From contig NZ_JAGJTM010000003.1 of the NCBI RefSeq assembly GCF_018221685.1, forward strand, positions 246,072-310,071: a stretch of 64,000 nt of DNA, given 5' to 3'. Shown here one piece after another: positions 20,548 to 28,554 of this stretch (the stretch's first letter is position 1; every line of letters starts with the position of its first letter). Both the position numbers and the translations under genes were made by a program. This stretch comes from Bombella apis. GTDB lineage: Bacteria; Pseudomonadota; Alphaproteobacteria; Acetobacterales; Acetobacteraceae. The notes under the pieces were generated by a model. The model did no database searches. It had not been told where the DNA came from and worked only from the letters and a program-made list of their open reading frames with translations.

Positions 20548-21150
20548 TCACGGCTCCTTCCTGAGTTTTTTCAGCACGTCAAAAGGATTTTCCCGGGCTG
20601 CGCCGGGCCGTGCATCCAGCTCATCATCAGACGGTGTGACCTCCACGAACTGCTCCAGCCCTGCTCCTGCCCGCCGCGGATAAGGAGTCAGGCAGAGGGC
20701 CAGCTGTTCTGCCGCAGCCTCGCCCAGATCAATCATGCGGCCATCATAAGGAACATCATCGGCATCTTCCTGAAGCAGAGCCTCAATATCGATATCCTCT
20801 TCATCAGGCATCTCGGAAACCGGGACGAAACGTAAACTGAACGGCTCGTCGATCACCTCTTTCACCGGTTCACCCGTGATGATGCAGGCCTGCTCCACCT
20901 CCGCCCGGATATGACCTTCCGCCAGTACGATATTCTCCGCCCCCCGCCTCAGCGCAAAAGTGCAGGACAGCTCCTTCAAAGACAGAAGACCAAAGCGCTT
21001 CCGCAGACCTTCCCTCTCCTCAGCATTGGCCTCCACATGCTCTTCAAGAGGGCGGCCCGTCTTTGCCAGTGGAATGCGGCGCGAGAACTCTGGCGCAATC
21101 CTTTCTTCTGGCTGTGTTCCGGCGTCTGCTCTGCCTCCAGATGACATCAT
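20548..21150 (-). CDS. DUF177 (YceD) family protein
   Basis: About 200 residues from the ATG at 21150, which has GTGAGG just upstream; the open frame continues upstream with no homology. It contains the YceD core with a Cys-containing strand (EQACIITGEPVKE), an acidic stretch around residues 120-140 and the C-terminal ENPFDVLKKLR block. Homologues are linked to 23S rRNA processing or ribosome assembly, and the gene precedes rpmF as usual. It is divergent from bamE. Confidence 0.87.
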   Translation of the reverse strand: MMSSGGRADAGTQPEERIAPEFSRRIPLAKTGRPLEEHVEANAEEREGLRKRFGLLSLKELSCTFALRRGAENIVLAEGHIRAEVEQACIITGEPVKEVIDEPFSLRFVPVSEMPDEEDIDIEALLQEDADDVPYDGRMIDLGEAAAEQLALCLTPYPRRAGAGLEQFVEVTPSDDELDARPGAARENPFDVLKKLRKEP

Positions 21151-21401
21151 GACCTCACGATAATTTACCAGGGTGCCTCTTTCAGAAGGGGCTGACGCCA
21201 TGAAGTCAAGCCTAAACTGCTGCCGGACAGCCACAGCCCGACAATCCACGAAAAAGATTGACATGCTGCCCTCTCTGAGGCACCGGAAAGAGCACGTATG
21301 GCTTGCCCGCATATCATCAGGACAGTTTGCCCTTCATGACCAGCTTCTCTACTGCCTCCACCCCGGACAAGAGCTCCCCCTTCCCCCGTCTGGCCCGCTT
21401 C

Positions 21402-21956
21402 ATGGCACTGCGACGCCGTTGCTGGACAGGCCTTCTGGCCGGTGGGGTGCTGATGCTCAGCGGCTGTGAGGCCATCAGCCCGCCGCCCATCCCGCGCGGG
21501 GCGCTGATCGAGAAACTGGATTATGACCAGCTGGTCCTCAACTCCAGCACCCAGAATGATGCCCTGAGCATACTGGGCTCTCCGACAGCCCATGCAACCT
21601 TCAATGACAATACATGGATCTACATTTCCATGACGAAGGACCTCGTGCCGCTGGCTCATCCGGTTGTGGACAAGCAGCAGGTCCTGGTCCTGAATTTCGA
21701 CAATGCTGGCGTTCTCCGCAAGATGAACGTGCTGGACAGGCATGATGCCATCCGTGTCTCCATGGCAGGCGGAGCTACACCGACACCGGGCACGCATATT
21801 TCTGTTCTGCGGGAGCTGCTGGGCAATGTGGGCCGCTACAACCCGATGAGCAGCATGGGCAGCACCTTCGGCGGACTGGGAAATGGTGGCATGGGTGCCG
21901 GCCCGATGAGTGGCCAGGGCACCGGCAATGGGGGCGTCGGCAACTCGATGCCCTGA
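21402..21956 (+). CDS. bamE: Outer-membrane assembly lipoprotein BamE (SmpA/OmlA)
   Basis: About 184 residues. A signal peptide with Arg-rich start ends in the lipobox LSGC, so the mature protein is an outer-membrane lipoprotein of the BAM complex. The BamE fold region includes GALIEKLDYDQLVLNSSTQN, ILGSPTAHATFNDNTWIYI and VLVLNFDNAGVL. The C-terminus is a Gly/Met-rich low-complexity tail (GNGGMGAGPMSGQGTGNGG) not found in E. coli BamE. The open frame begins at 21303, but the ATG at 21402 gives a normal signal peptide. Confidence 0.9.
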   Translation: MALRRRCWTGLLAGGVLMLSGCEAISPPPIPRGALIEKLDYDQLVLNSSTQNDALSILGSPTAHATFNDNTWIYISMTKDLVPLAHPVVDKQQVLVLNFDNAGVLRKMNVLDRHDAIRVSMAGGATPTPGTHISVLRELLGNVGRYNPMSSMGSTFGGLGNGGMGAGPMSGQGTGNGGVGNSMP

Positions 21957-22047
21957 TCCATCCGTCCAGCAGCCTGGTGACGGGCTAACGGGCTGAAAAA
22001 TCCTTTCCATGAAGGGGAAGAGTCTTTGTCCGGCTCCTCCCCTTTTC

Positions 22048-22536
22048 TTATCCCCCCTCCGAGAGCGGCCCGCCATATTCGGCAACATGCAAGACCCTGC
22101 GGAACCCATCAACAGCGGCTCCGTCAACCTGCCTGTATGCCCGTGTCAGGACAGTGCGAATGGCAGCAAAAAGTTCTGCCTCAAGCTGTCTGCCCTCATC
22201 TGTCAGAAAAACGGGCCGCTTCCTCCGGTCCCCTTCATCCTGTTTCTGCTCGACCAGTTTTTTCGCTTTCAGCTCGCCAAGGGCCCGGCCCAGCGACTGT
22301 TTAGTAATGCCAAGCCGCCTGCACAGCTCACTGGGCAGCAATCCGCCATGGCTGCCCAGAAAAAACATGATCCGGTAATGGGCAGGCCCCAGACCGTGAG
22401 AGTCGAGCCCTCCTTCACAAGCAGCGGACAGGGACCGCCAGAGGGCCAGGAGCCCCTCAAAGGACTGCCTGATGGAATTTTCACGCAGATACAGGTGCGC
22501 ATCCACCATGGTACGCCTGTCATTCTGTACCCCCAT
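22048..22536 (-). CDS. MarR family transcriptional regulator
   Basis: About 162 residues; the ATG at 22536 follows AGGAGGAGG at good spacing. The winged-helix core (LPSELCRRLGITKQSLGRAL and the wing DEGDRRKRPVFLTDEG) is clear. Target genes are unknown, because no co-oriented or divergent effector gene is adjacent. Confidence 0.88.
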   Translation of the reverse strand: MGVQNDRRTMVDAHLYLRENSIRQSFEGLLALWRSLSAACEGGLDSHGLGPAHYRIMFFLGSHGGLLPSELCRRLGITKQSLGRALGELKAKKLVEQKQDEGDRRKRPVFLTDEGRQLEAELFAAIRTVLTRAYRQVDGAAVDGFRRVLHVAEYGGPLSEGG

Positions 22537-22789
22537 CCCGTCCTCCTCCTGTTCACCACACACTCATCCACATGCACCATACGCCCACCAGCCATGAGGA
22601 ACCATCAGACAGGCGAAATAATCCACAGATAAAGAGGGCCTCCACCCTTTATGCCCATCAGAAACTATTGTCTGTCGTTTTGGAGTATGATAGGCCACTT
22701 CACACTGTAATCGGATCCGCGTCCTTCAATGGGTGATGCTACAGACACCGCTCGGGAAGGATCAGAACCCCAAAGGAGATGACGACACC

Positions 22790-22993
22790 GTGCAGGTTCT
22801 CGTTCGTGATAATAATGTTGACCAGGCGCTGAAAGCCCTCAAGAAGAAAATGCAGCGCGAAGGCGTCTTCCGTGAGATGAAGCTCCGTCGCCACTTTGAA
22901 AAGCCGTCCGAGCGCCGCGCCCGCGAGGTTGCCGAGGCCGTGCGTCGCGCCCGCAAGATGGAGCGCAAGCGCCTGGAGCGCGAGGGCTTCTGA
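22790..22993 (+). CDS. rpsU: 30S ribosomal protein S21
   Basis: A 67-residue protein. The GTG at 22790, after AAGGAG, gives the usual N-terminus (M)[14 protein letters not shown]; the frame upstream has no homology. The body [20 protein letters not shown] and the basic tail are typical. An intrinsic terminator follows at 23024. Confidence 0.96.
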   Translation: MQVLVRDNNVDQALKALKKKMQREGVFREMKLRRHFEKPSERRAREVAEAVRRARKMERKRLEREGF

Positions 22994-23023
22994 AGTCAGC
23001 CTGTTCGTATTTGTACGAATGAG

Positions 23024-23053
23024 AAAGCCATCCATGTTCGGATGGCTTTTTTC
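23024..23053 (+). terminator. Rho-independent terminator of rpsU
   Basis: AAAGCCATCC pairs perfectly with GGATGGCTTT around a six-base loop and runs into a T tract. It also faces the end of the glycosyltransferase gene on the minus strand. Confidence 0.92.
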
Positions 23054-23075
23054 ATGTCTGCCTTCATGCCGCCCA

Positions 23076-24488
23076 TCAAGGCCGCTGCACGATCCAGCCG
23101 GAAAGGTCGTGCCGTTTTTCCAGCAGATAGACCCTTACAGGCCGCTTCCTGTCCTTCCGCCATACGGCCCAGCCGCCTGCGGGCACCGGTCCATACCGAC
23201 CATCCTTCAGATACAGGACCGTCCTGACCGTCTCATGAGGAAGCCCTGCCACATAGCCCCATCGGGAATCCTTTCCCAGCACCGCAAGACCTTGCGATTT
23301 CTGAAACGCCAGAATTGAGGCCAGGGCATAATCGTCCGTTGCCAGACATGAAATCCCTGCCTTTTCGGCCTCTTCTGCGACCGCTGCTGCCAGATCACCC
23401 CAACCTGCCCCCAACCTTGCGATGGGATCCATATGCGGGGGCAGTGGCAACCATCCCGTCAGACACTGAGCATAGACCAGAACCGTGCAGATGCCCCCCG
23501 TCATACAGGCTCCCCTGAGCCGACCCGCATAAGCGGCCCCGGCCAGGATAAGGGCTGGATACAGCACCCAGACCCAATTGGGCTGGACACGCTCTCCCGT
23601 CACATTCACCAGAAACAGCAGCAGCGCAGGAGCGGACAGCCACAACAGCACACGCTGCCCATGGCGGGCACGCCATAGCCCCATGAAACACAGGACAGCA
23701 ACCCAAGGGGTCAACAGGGCCAGCTGCCCCGCCAGCAGTTCCCCCAGAAACTGCCCCGCCCGTTCAGGATGCCAGTACGAAGCCCGTCCGCCCTGTTTCA
23801 GCAGACCCGCCCAGCCATGCCTTTCATTCCAGACCAGGGTTGGCAGCACCATGAGGGCTGCTGCCCCTCCCCCCAACCAGGGGCCGGCCATACGCCAAGC
23901 CCCCCGGCCGCCAAACAGAACAAACCCCGCCAGACCGAGCCCCGGCAGAAGAGCCGTGTATTTGGAATCGGCTGCCAGACCAAGACCAATACCGCACAGC
24001 ACCCACCAGCCACAGGCTGCCGCCCCATGGGACTGCAAGGCTCCAGACAAAGCCCATAACATCAGACAAAGGAAAACAAACAGAGGGACATCTGGCGTGG
24101 CCGGAACAAGCCCCACAGACGCCATCAGGGTCACATTCAACAGTAGAATCGCCCGAACTCCCACCCTGTCACGAGAAGGGAAAAAACGACGGGCGGCCAG
24201 AAAAAGCCATATGTTGGCACAGACAAAACCGACCAGACCACAGAACCGTACGCCAAACGGCGTATCCCCCCACAAGAGGGTTCCCAGCCGAATCCACAAC
24301 GCCACCATGAAGGGATGGTCCAGATACCCTGCCTGCATATGGCGGGACCAGAGCCAGTAATAGGCCTCATCAGGTATGAGAGGTACTTCAGCAGCCAGAA
24401 AAAGCCGCACCATGAGCCCCAGAGCCGCACAGCAGAACAGGATATGCAATGGCTTCCAGCGCCTGAAAAAGCGGACAGGTTTCAGCAT
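23076..24488 (-). CDS. ArnT-like glycosyltransferase (GT39/GT83 superfamily)
   Basis: A 470-residue polytopic inner-membrane protein. The first periplasmic loop after helix 1 has the family acidic motif PLIPDEAYYWLWSRHM, followed by GYLDHPFMVALW, as in ArnT/PMT_2 transferases that use polyprenyl-phosphate sugar donors. About ten hydrophobic helices follow, then a soluble C-terminal domain of roughly 120 residues. The acceptor (lipid A, hopanoid or protein) cannot be told from sequence. Confidence 0.85.
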   Translation of the reverse strand: MLKPVRFFRRWKPLHILFCCAALGLMVRLFLAAEVPLIPDEAYYWLWSRHMQAGYLDHPFMVALWIRLGTLLWGDTPFGVRFCGLVGFVCANIWLFLAARRFFPSRDRVGVRAILLLNVTLMASVGLVPATPDVPLFVFLCLMLWALSGALQSHGAAACGWWVLCGIGLGLAADSKYTALLPGLGLAGFVLFGGRGAWRMAGPWLGGGAAALMVLPTLVWNERHGWAGLLKQGGRASYWHPERAGQFLGELLAGQLALLTPWVAVLCFMGLWRARHGQRVLLWLSAPALLLFLVNVTGERVQPNWVWVLYPALILAGAAYAGRLRGACMTGGICTVLVYAQCLTGWLPLPPHMDPIARLGAGWGDLAAAVAEEAEKAGISCLATDDYALASILAFQKSQGLAVLGKDSRWGYVAGLPHETVRTVLYLKDGRYGPVPAGGWAVWRKDRKRPVRVYLLEKRHDLSGWIVQRP

Positions 24489-24497
24489 GATCCGCTC

Positions 24498-24962
24498 CTA
24501 GAGCGGAACGCCGGCTCTCTCACAGCTTGTCCTGATGACCTGGAAAGTCTGTACCCGTACGACGTGCGTTACCTCGATCAGGTCCCGTGTCAGACGATTC
24601 TGATGTTCCGCATCCCGGGCCATGAGACGGAGGAGGAAATCCTCCCCTCCCCGGATCATGTGGCATTCCTGCGTTTCCGGCCATTCTGCGACCAGGGCCT
24701 CGAACTCTGCCAGCACGGCACCTTTCTGGCTGTCCAGCCCGACCAGAACAAAAAATGTGATGGACCAACCCAGCATCGCCGGAGCCAGCGTCGCATGATA
24801 GCCTTGGATGAGCCCCATCTCCTCCAGCCGCCTGACACGACGCAGACAGGGCGGCGCAGAAATTCCCACCCGTCGGGCCAGCTCCACATTGGTAACACGG
24901 CCATCCTGCTGGAGCTCCGCCAGGATACTGCGGTCAATCTCATCAAGGTCTGCAATGCTCAT
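24498..24962 (-). CDS. Lrp/AsnC family transcriptional regulator
   Basis: About 154 residues from MSIADLDEIDRSILAELQQD. The HTH (NVELARRVGISAPPCLRRVRRLE) is followed by the RAM ligand-binding domain (FFVLVGLDSQKG, ECHMIRGGEDFLLRLM). It is divergent from trxB, an arrangement also known from enterobacteria. It would respond to an amino acid; the ligand is unknown. Confidence 0.9.
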   Translation of the reverse strand: MSIADLDEIDRSILAELQQDGRVTNVELARRVGISAPPCLRRVRRLEEMGLIQGYHATLAPAMLGWSITFFVLVGLDSQKGAVLAEFEALVAEWPETQECHMIRGGEDFLLRLMARDAEHQNRLTRDLIEVTHVVRVQTFQVIRTSCERAGVPL

Positions 24963-25126
24963 ATGGTTTCCAGCAACTCTGCTCACAGAACCCCCATGCG
25001 GCCCGGATGGGGAACGGGCTCATCCGCAGGGGGTTATCCCCGCCTGTATAGACTGATCTTTCTTATGTGAAAACTCTTCCCATGGAAAAGAGAAATAATA
25101 TTTCGTTTCTCCGCAAGATAATTATT

Positions 25127-25154
25127 TTTACCGAAATCTTTCATATACTATATC
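25127..25154 (+). promoter_or_regulatory. Candidate trxB promoter
   Basis: TTTACC at 25127-25132 and TATATC at 25149-25154 are spaced by 16 bp in a strongly AT-rich stretch of the lrp-trxB spacer, about 105 bp before the trxB ATG. Confidence 0.4.
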
Positions 25155-25259
25155 TGTTATCCTCCAGCCCGTAGCGGACCTAAGATCACCCCGCCCCTTC
25201 GAAACCATTCCTCTCATCCCCCTAGCCGGGAAGATGATCCCTTTACCACGGAGCTTTCA

Positions 25260-26231
25260 ATGGCAGAGACACATCATACCGACATGCTGATCGTCGGGGC
25301 CGGACCGGCAGGCTATACAGCAGCCATCTATGCCGCCCGGGCTGGCATGCAGCCTCTTCTGGTTACCGGCATGCAGCCCGGTGGCCAGCTGACCATCACG
25401 GATGAAATCGAAAATTTTCCCGGTTTTGCACAACCTGTCCAGGGGCCATGGCTCATGGAACAGATGCGGGAACAGGCTGAACATGTCGGGACGAAGCTGC
25501 TCTATGACCTCATCACGGAAGCCTCCCTCAAGCAGGGCCCTGATGCAGAAGGCTATTTCCACCTGAAAGGGGATTCTGGCGACCTGTTCCTGGCACGTAC
25601 AGTCGTCATTGCCACGGGCGCCCAGGCCAAGTGGCTTGGTCTCGATTCTGAAAAGAAATATCAGGGTGCTGGCGTGTCTGCCTGTGCAACCTGCGACGGC
25701 TTCTTCTACCGCGGCAAGGACGTTGCCGTCATAGGCGGGGGCAATACGGCCGTGGAAGAAGCCCTCTATCTGACCCACCACGCCTCTACCGTGCATCTCA
25801 TCCACCGGCGTGACAGCCTGAAAGCCGAACGCATCCTCCAGAAGCGCCTGCATGACAATCCCAAGATCAAAATTCACTGGAACCGGGCTGTCCGCGAAAT
25901 CATCGGTGAAGGTTCACCCGCCGTCGTGACGGCCCTTGAGCTGACAGACACGCAGGATAACACGAAAACGGAGCGTCTCGCCGTGGATGGCGTGTTTGTG
26001 GCCATCGGCCACAGCCCCAGCACAGGCCCCTTCCGGCATGAAGTCCTCTGTGATGAAGAAGGCTACATCACAACCCAGCCGGGAACTGCCTCAACGTCCA
26101 TCCCCGGCATCTTCGCAGCCGGCGACATTCAGGACAAGACGTACCGTCAGGCTGTCACGGCTGCCGGTACGGGCTGCATGGCCGCTCTGGAAGCGGAACG
26201 TTACCTTGCCGAAAAAAAATATGGTGCCTGA
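25260..26231 (+). CDS. trxB: Thioredoxin reductase
   Basis: NADPH-dependent flavoprotein that reduces thioredoxin. The 323 residues include the FAD motif GAGPAG (13-18), the redox-active CATC at 142-145, the NADPH motif GGGNTAVEEAL and the C-terminal FAD block GIFAAGDIQDKTYRQAVTA. Length and motifs are those of bacterial low-molecular-weight TrxB. It is preceded by an AT-rich promoter region and followed by a LysR regulator. Confidence 0.97.
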   Translation: MAETHHTDMLIVGAGPAGYTAAIYAARAGMQPLLVTGMQPGGQLTITDEIENFPGFAQPVQGPWLMEQMREQAEHVGTKLLYDLITEASLKQGPDAEGYFHLKGDSGDLFLARTVVIATGAQAKWLGLDSEKKYQGAGVSACATCDGFFYRGKDVAVIGGGNTAVEEALYLTHHASTVHLIHRRDSLKAERILQKRLHDNPKIKIHWNRAVREIIGEGSPAVVTALELTDTQDNTKTERLAVDGVFVAIGHSPSTGPFRHEVLCDEEGYITTQPGTASTSIPGIFAAGDIQDKTYRQAVTAAGTGCMAALEAERYLAEKKYGA

Positions 26232-26514
26232 CAGACCTGCACAGGGGCAGACCATCTCTCATTTTCGCCTTGCTGAAAGATGATCTGCCCTCTATCAGTC
26301 AACACTAGCTAAAATGGACTAAACTCTATCCTTTTCATGGCCTTTCATCTTCATTTAACGAAAATATAACCAACTTTAGAGGCATTCTGCCCTTGACCGA
26401 TCGTTTCTTTTCGGGAATTTTTCATGAAATAGATAGACGGTTAAGGTTACGATGCGGGGCGTTATGAGCAGAGCTGGCCATGATTATTGCGAAGGGGCGT
26501 ACGGGAATCAGAAA

Positions 26515-27459
26515 ATGGACTGGGACAAACTCCGTATCTTTCATACCGTGGCGGAAGCCGGCTCCTTCACTCATGCCGGTGATCGTCTCAACCTGAGCCA
26601 GTCTGCTGTCTCCCGGCAGATTTCTGCACTGGAAGACGTACTGGGCGTACCTCTCTTCCATCGCCACGCCCGTGGGCTTATCCTGACCGAGCAGGGCGAG
26701 GTGCTCCACCGCACGGCCCGGGAGGTCTTCTCCAAACTGGCCCTGACCCAGGCTTTCCTGAGTGAAAACAGGGAGAAAGCGGCCGGGAAGATCAAGGTCA
26801 CGACCACATCAGGCTTTGGCCTCTCTTGGCTGACACCCCGTCTCCATCATTTCATGGAACGTCATCCCCATGTGGAAGTCACGCTCCTGCTTGAGGATTC
26901 CGATCTTGACCTGAGCATGCGGGAAGCTGATGTCGCCATCCGTCTCCATCCTCCCACCCAGCCCGACCTCATCCAACGTCACCTGGCCAGTTTTCACATG
27001 CCCATCTATGCCAGCCGGGAGTATCTGGAAGAGCACGGCACCCCCACCACGCTGAAGGACCTAGCCGACCACAATCTGATCGGCTTTGCTGGCTGGCACC
27101 TTCCCCTGCCCCATGTAAACTGGCTGATTGAACGGCTCGTGAAGGATAAAATCATCCTCCACCCCAAGGTCCGCCTTGCCGTCAACAACATTGCGGCGGT
27201 CGGCATGGCCATTGCGCAGGGCAACGGCATCGGAACCCTGCCTTTCTACACGGCTTCCGCCCATCCTAACCTTGTCCGTATCCTCCCAGATGTGCACGGC
27301 CCGCTGGCAGAGGCGTTCTTTGTCTATCCGGAAGAGCTGAGAAGCTCCAAAAGGATTTCAGTCTTCCGGGACTTCCTGCTGGAAGAACTCAATACGGCCC
27401 GTACGGGGAAAGAAACCCCCTCACATAGCGCAGAGCCGTTCATTTCTTCGGCTGATTGA
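26515..27459 (+). CDS. LysR family transcriptional regulator
   Basis: About 314 residues from MDWDKLRIFHTVAEAGSFTH. The HTH is AGDRLNLSQSAVSRQISALE, followed by an effector-binding domain (LTPRLHHFMERHPHVEVTL, MREADVAIRLHPPTQPDL). The start is fixed by homology; a longer frame begins 63 bp upstream. It may regulate trxB or itself; there is no clear target. Its 3' end overlaps the IHF-beta-like gene tail to tail by 20 bp. Confidence 0.9.
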   Translation: MDWDKLRIFHTVAEAGSFTHAGDRLNLSQSAVSRQISALEDVLGVPLFHRHARGLILTEQGEVLHRTAREVFSKLALTQAFLSENREKAAGKIKVTTTSGFGLSWLTPRLHHFMERHPHVEVTLLLEDSDLDLSMREADVAIRLHPPTQPDLIQRHLASFHMPIYASREYLEEHGTPTTLKDLADHNLIGFAGWHLPLPHVNWLIERLVKDKIILHPKVRLAVNNIAAVGMAIAQGNGIGTLPFYTASAHPNLVRILPDVHGPLAEAFFVYPEELRSSKRISVFRDFLLEELNTARTGKETPSHSAEPFISSAD

Positions 27460-27727
27460 CCCTCTCGCGCAGGTCTTTTCCAGCCCGGAAAAAAGGAACA
27501 CGCTTCGCCCTGACAGCCACTGACTGACCCGTTCTCGGGTTCCGTCCCTGATGGGCAGTGTGCTGGCGTGTTCCAAAACTGCCTATGCCACGCAGTTCGG
27601 CCCTGTTCCCTGCTGCAAGGCCAGAAGCGATACGGGAAAATATCCCATCAACAGCCTGATCAACCTTATCTCTGGAAACACCCTCCAGGCGGGAGGTCAG
27701 TAAAGCGACAAATTCCGAGCGTGTCAT
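27440..27727 (-). CDS. ihfB: IHF subunit beta / HU-like DNA-binding protein
   Basis: A 95-residue HU/IHF fold protein. The beta-arm region has QGRNPRTGQSVAV and the C-terminal KRVPFFRAGKDLRERVN, closest to IHF-beta. MTRSEFVALLTSRL matches the IHF-beta N-terminus. It would pair with IhfA (17486-17797) to bend DNA. HU cannot be excluded without alignment. Confidence 0.8.
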   Translation of the reverse strand: MTRSEFVALLTSRLEGVSRDKVDQAVDGIFSRIASGLAAGNRAELRGIGSFGTRQHTAHQGRNPRTGQSVAVRAKRVPFFRAGKDLRERVNQPKK

Positions 27728-27807
27728 CCAAACTCTCCGTCACTGATCATTCTTCCGAAGAGTGACAATAGGACGCCAGAAACGTCAAGAAAAAATGCTC
27801 TACTATG

Positions 27808-27838
27808 AAAAAAGCCGGGTTTACGCCCGGCTTTTTTC
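27808..27838. terminator. Bidirectional Rho-independent terminator
   Basis: AAAAAAGCCGGG pairs with CCCGGCTTTTTT around a short loop, with A and T runs on both sides. On the minus strand it lies just after the mucR-type gene. Confidence 0.92.
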
Positions 27839-27860
27839 AGATTGATGTTAATAAACGGTT

Positions 27861-28343
27861 TCAGTTTTTACTGCCATTATCCCGTTTATTCTCGGCTGAG
27901 ACACCAATATTACGCCCGAGCCCAATCGTTCTGGCCAGCTCGGACCGCCGTGCAGCATAGGCTGGCGCCACCATCGGGTAATCCGCAGGCAGACCCCACT
28001 TCTCCCGATACTGGTCCGGCGTCATGTCATACGTGCTCTTCAGGTGCCGCTTCAGCATCTTCAGCTTCTTTCCGTCTTCCAGACAGACGATATAATCAGG
28101 GTAGACGGACTTGCGCACGGGCACGGCCGGCTGCTGCCGGGTCTGCTCCACTACGTCACCGCTTTCTCCCCCCTGCCCGGCAAGTGCCTCATAAACCTGG
28201 CGGATCAGTCCCGGCAGGCTGTCAGCAGAGACATCAGAACCAGTCAACTTTGCGACGACAATATCAGTCGTCAGCTCCAGCAGCTTTCTGCGCTCTTCAT
28301 TCGGGGCCGTCTGAGTTCCTTCAGCCTGAGTATTGTCCGTCAT
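27861..28343 (-). CDS. MucR/Ros family zinc-finger regulator
   Basis: A 160-residue protein. The C-terminal Ros/MucR domain contains VCLEDGKKLKMLKRHLKSTY, then MTPDQYREKWGLPADYPMVA, the hallmark of this alphaproteobacterial family. The N-terminal part (EERRKLLELTTDIVVAKLTG) fits the MucR oligomerisation region. The usual second finger Cys is replaced (Cys-Leu-Glu-Asp rather than CxxC), as in MucR types with variable zinc ligands. Members control exopolysaccharide, motility and cell-cycle genes. Confidence 0.9.
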   Translation of the reverse strand: MTDNTQAEGTQTAPNEERRKLLELTTDIVVAKLTGSDVSADSLPGLIRQVYEALAGQGGESGDVVEQTRQQPAVPVRKSVYPDYIVCLEDGKKLKMLKRHLKSTYDMTPDQYREKWGLPADYPMVAPAYAARRSELARTIGLGRNIGVSAENKRDNGSKN

Positions 28344-28554
28344 TGAATAACCTTTGCAGCTACAAGTCTTCAGCAGAATTTTCAGAAAAGTTTTACTATT
28401 TTTCCTTTAAACAAAAAAGAGAAATATTCCATGATAATGAAAAAAATATTCCCTCTGAAATCACTCCGATATTTTTGTTCAATTATAAGTGTGACCCCTC
28501 GCATCCATGCGTAAAGGGCAGTAATCTCCCGTCCTGAAAGCCACTGGATGCGCA

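Noticed and set aside
26244..26290. Terminator after trxB
   Set aside because: GGGCAGA/TCTGCCC can pair, but the loop is long and no T run follows.
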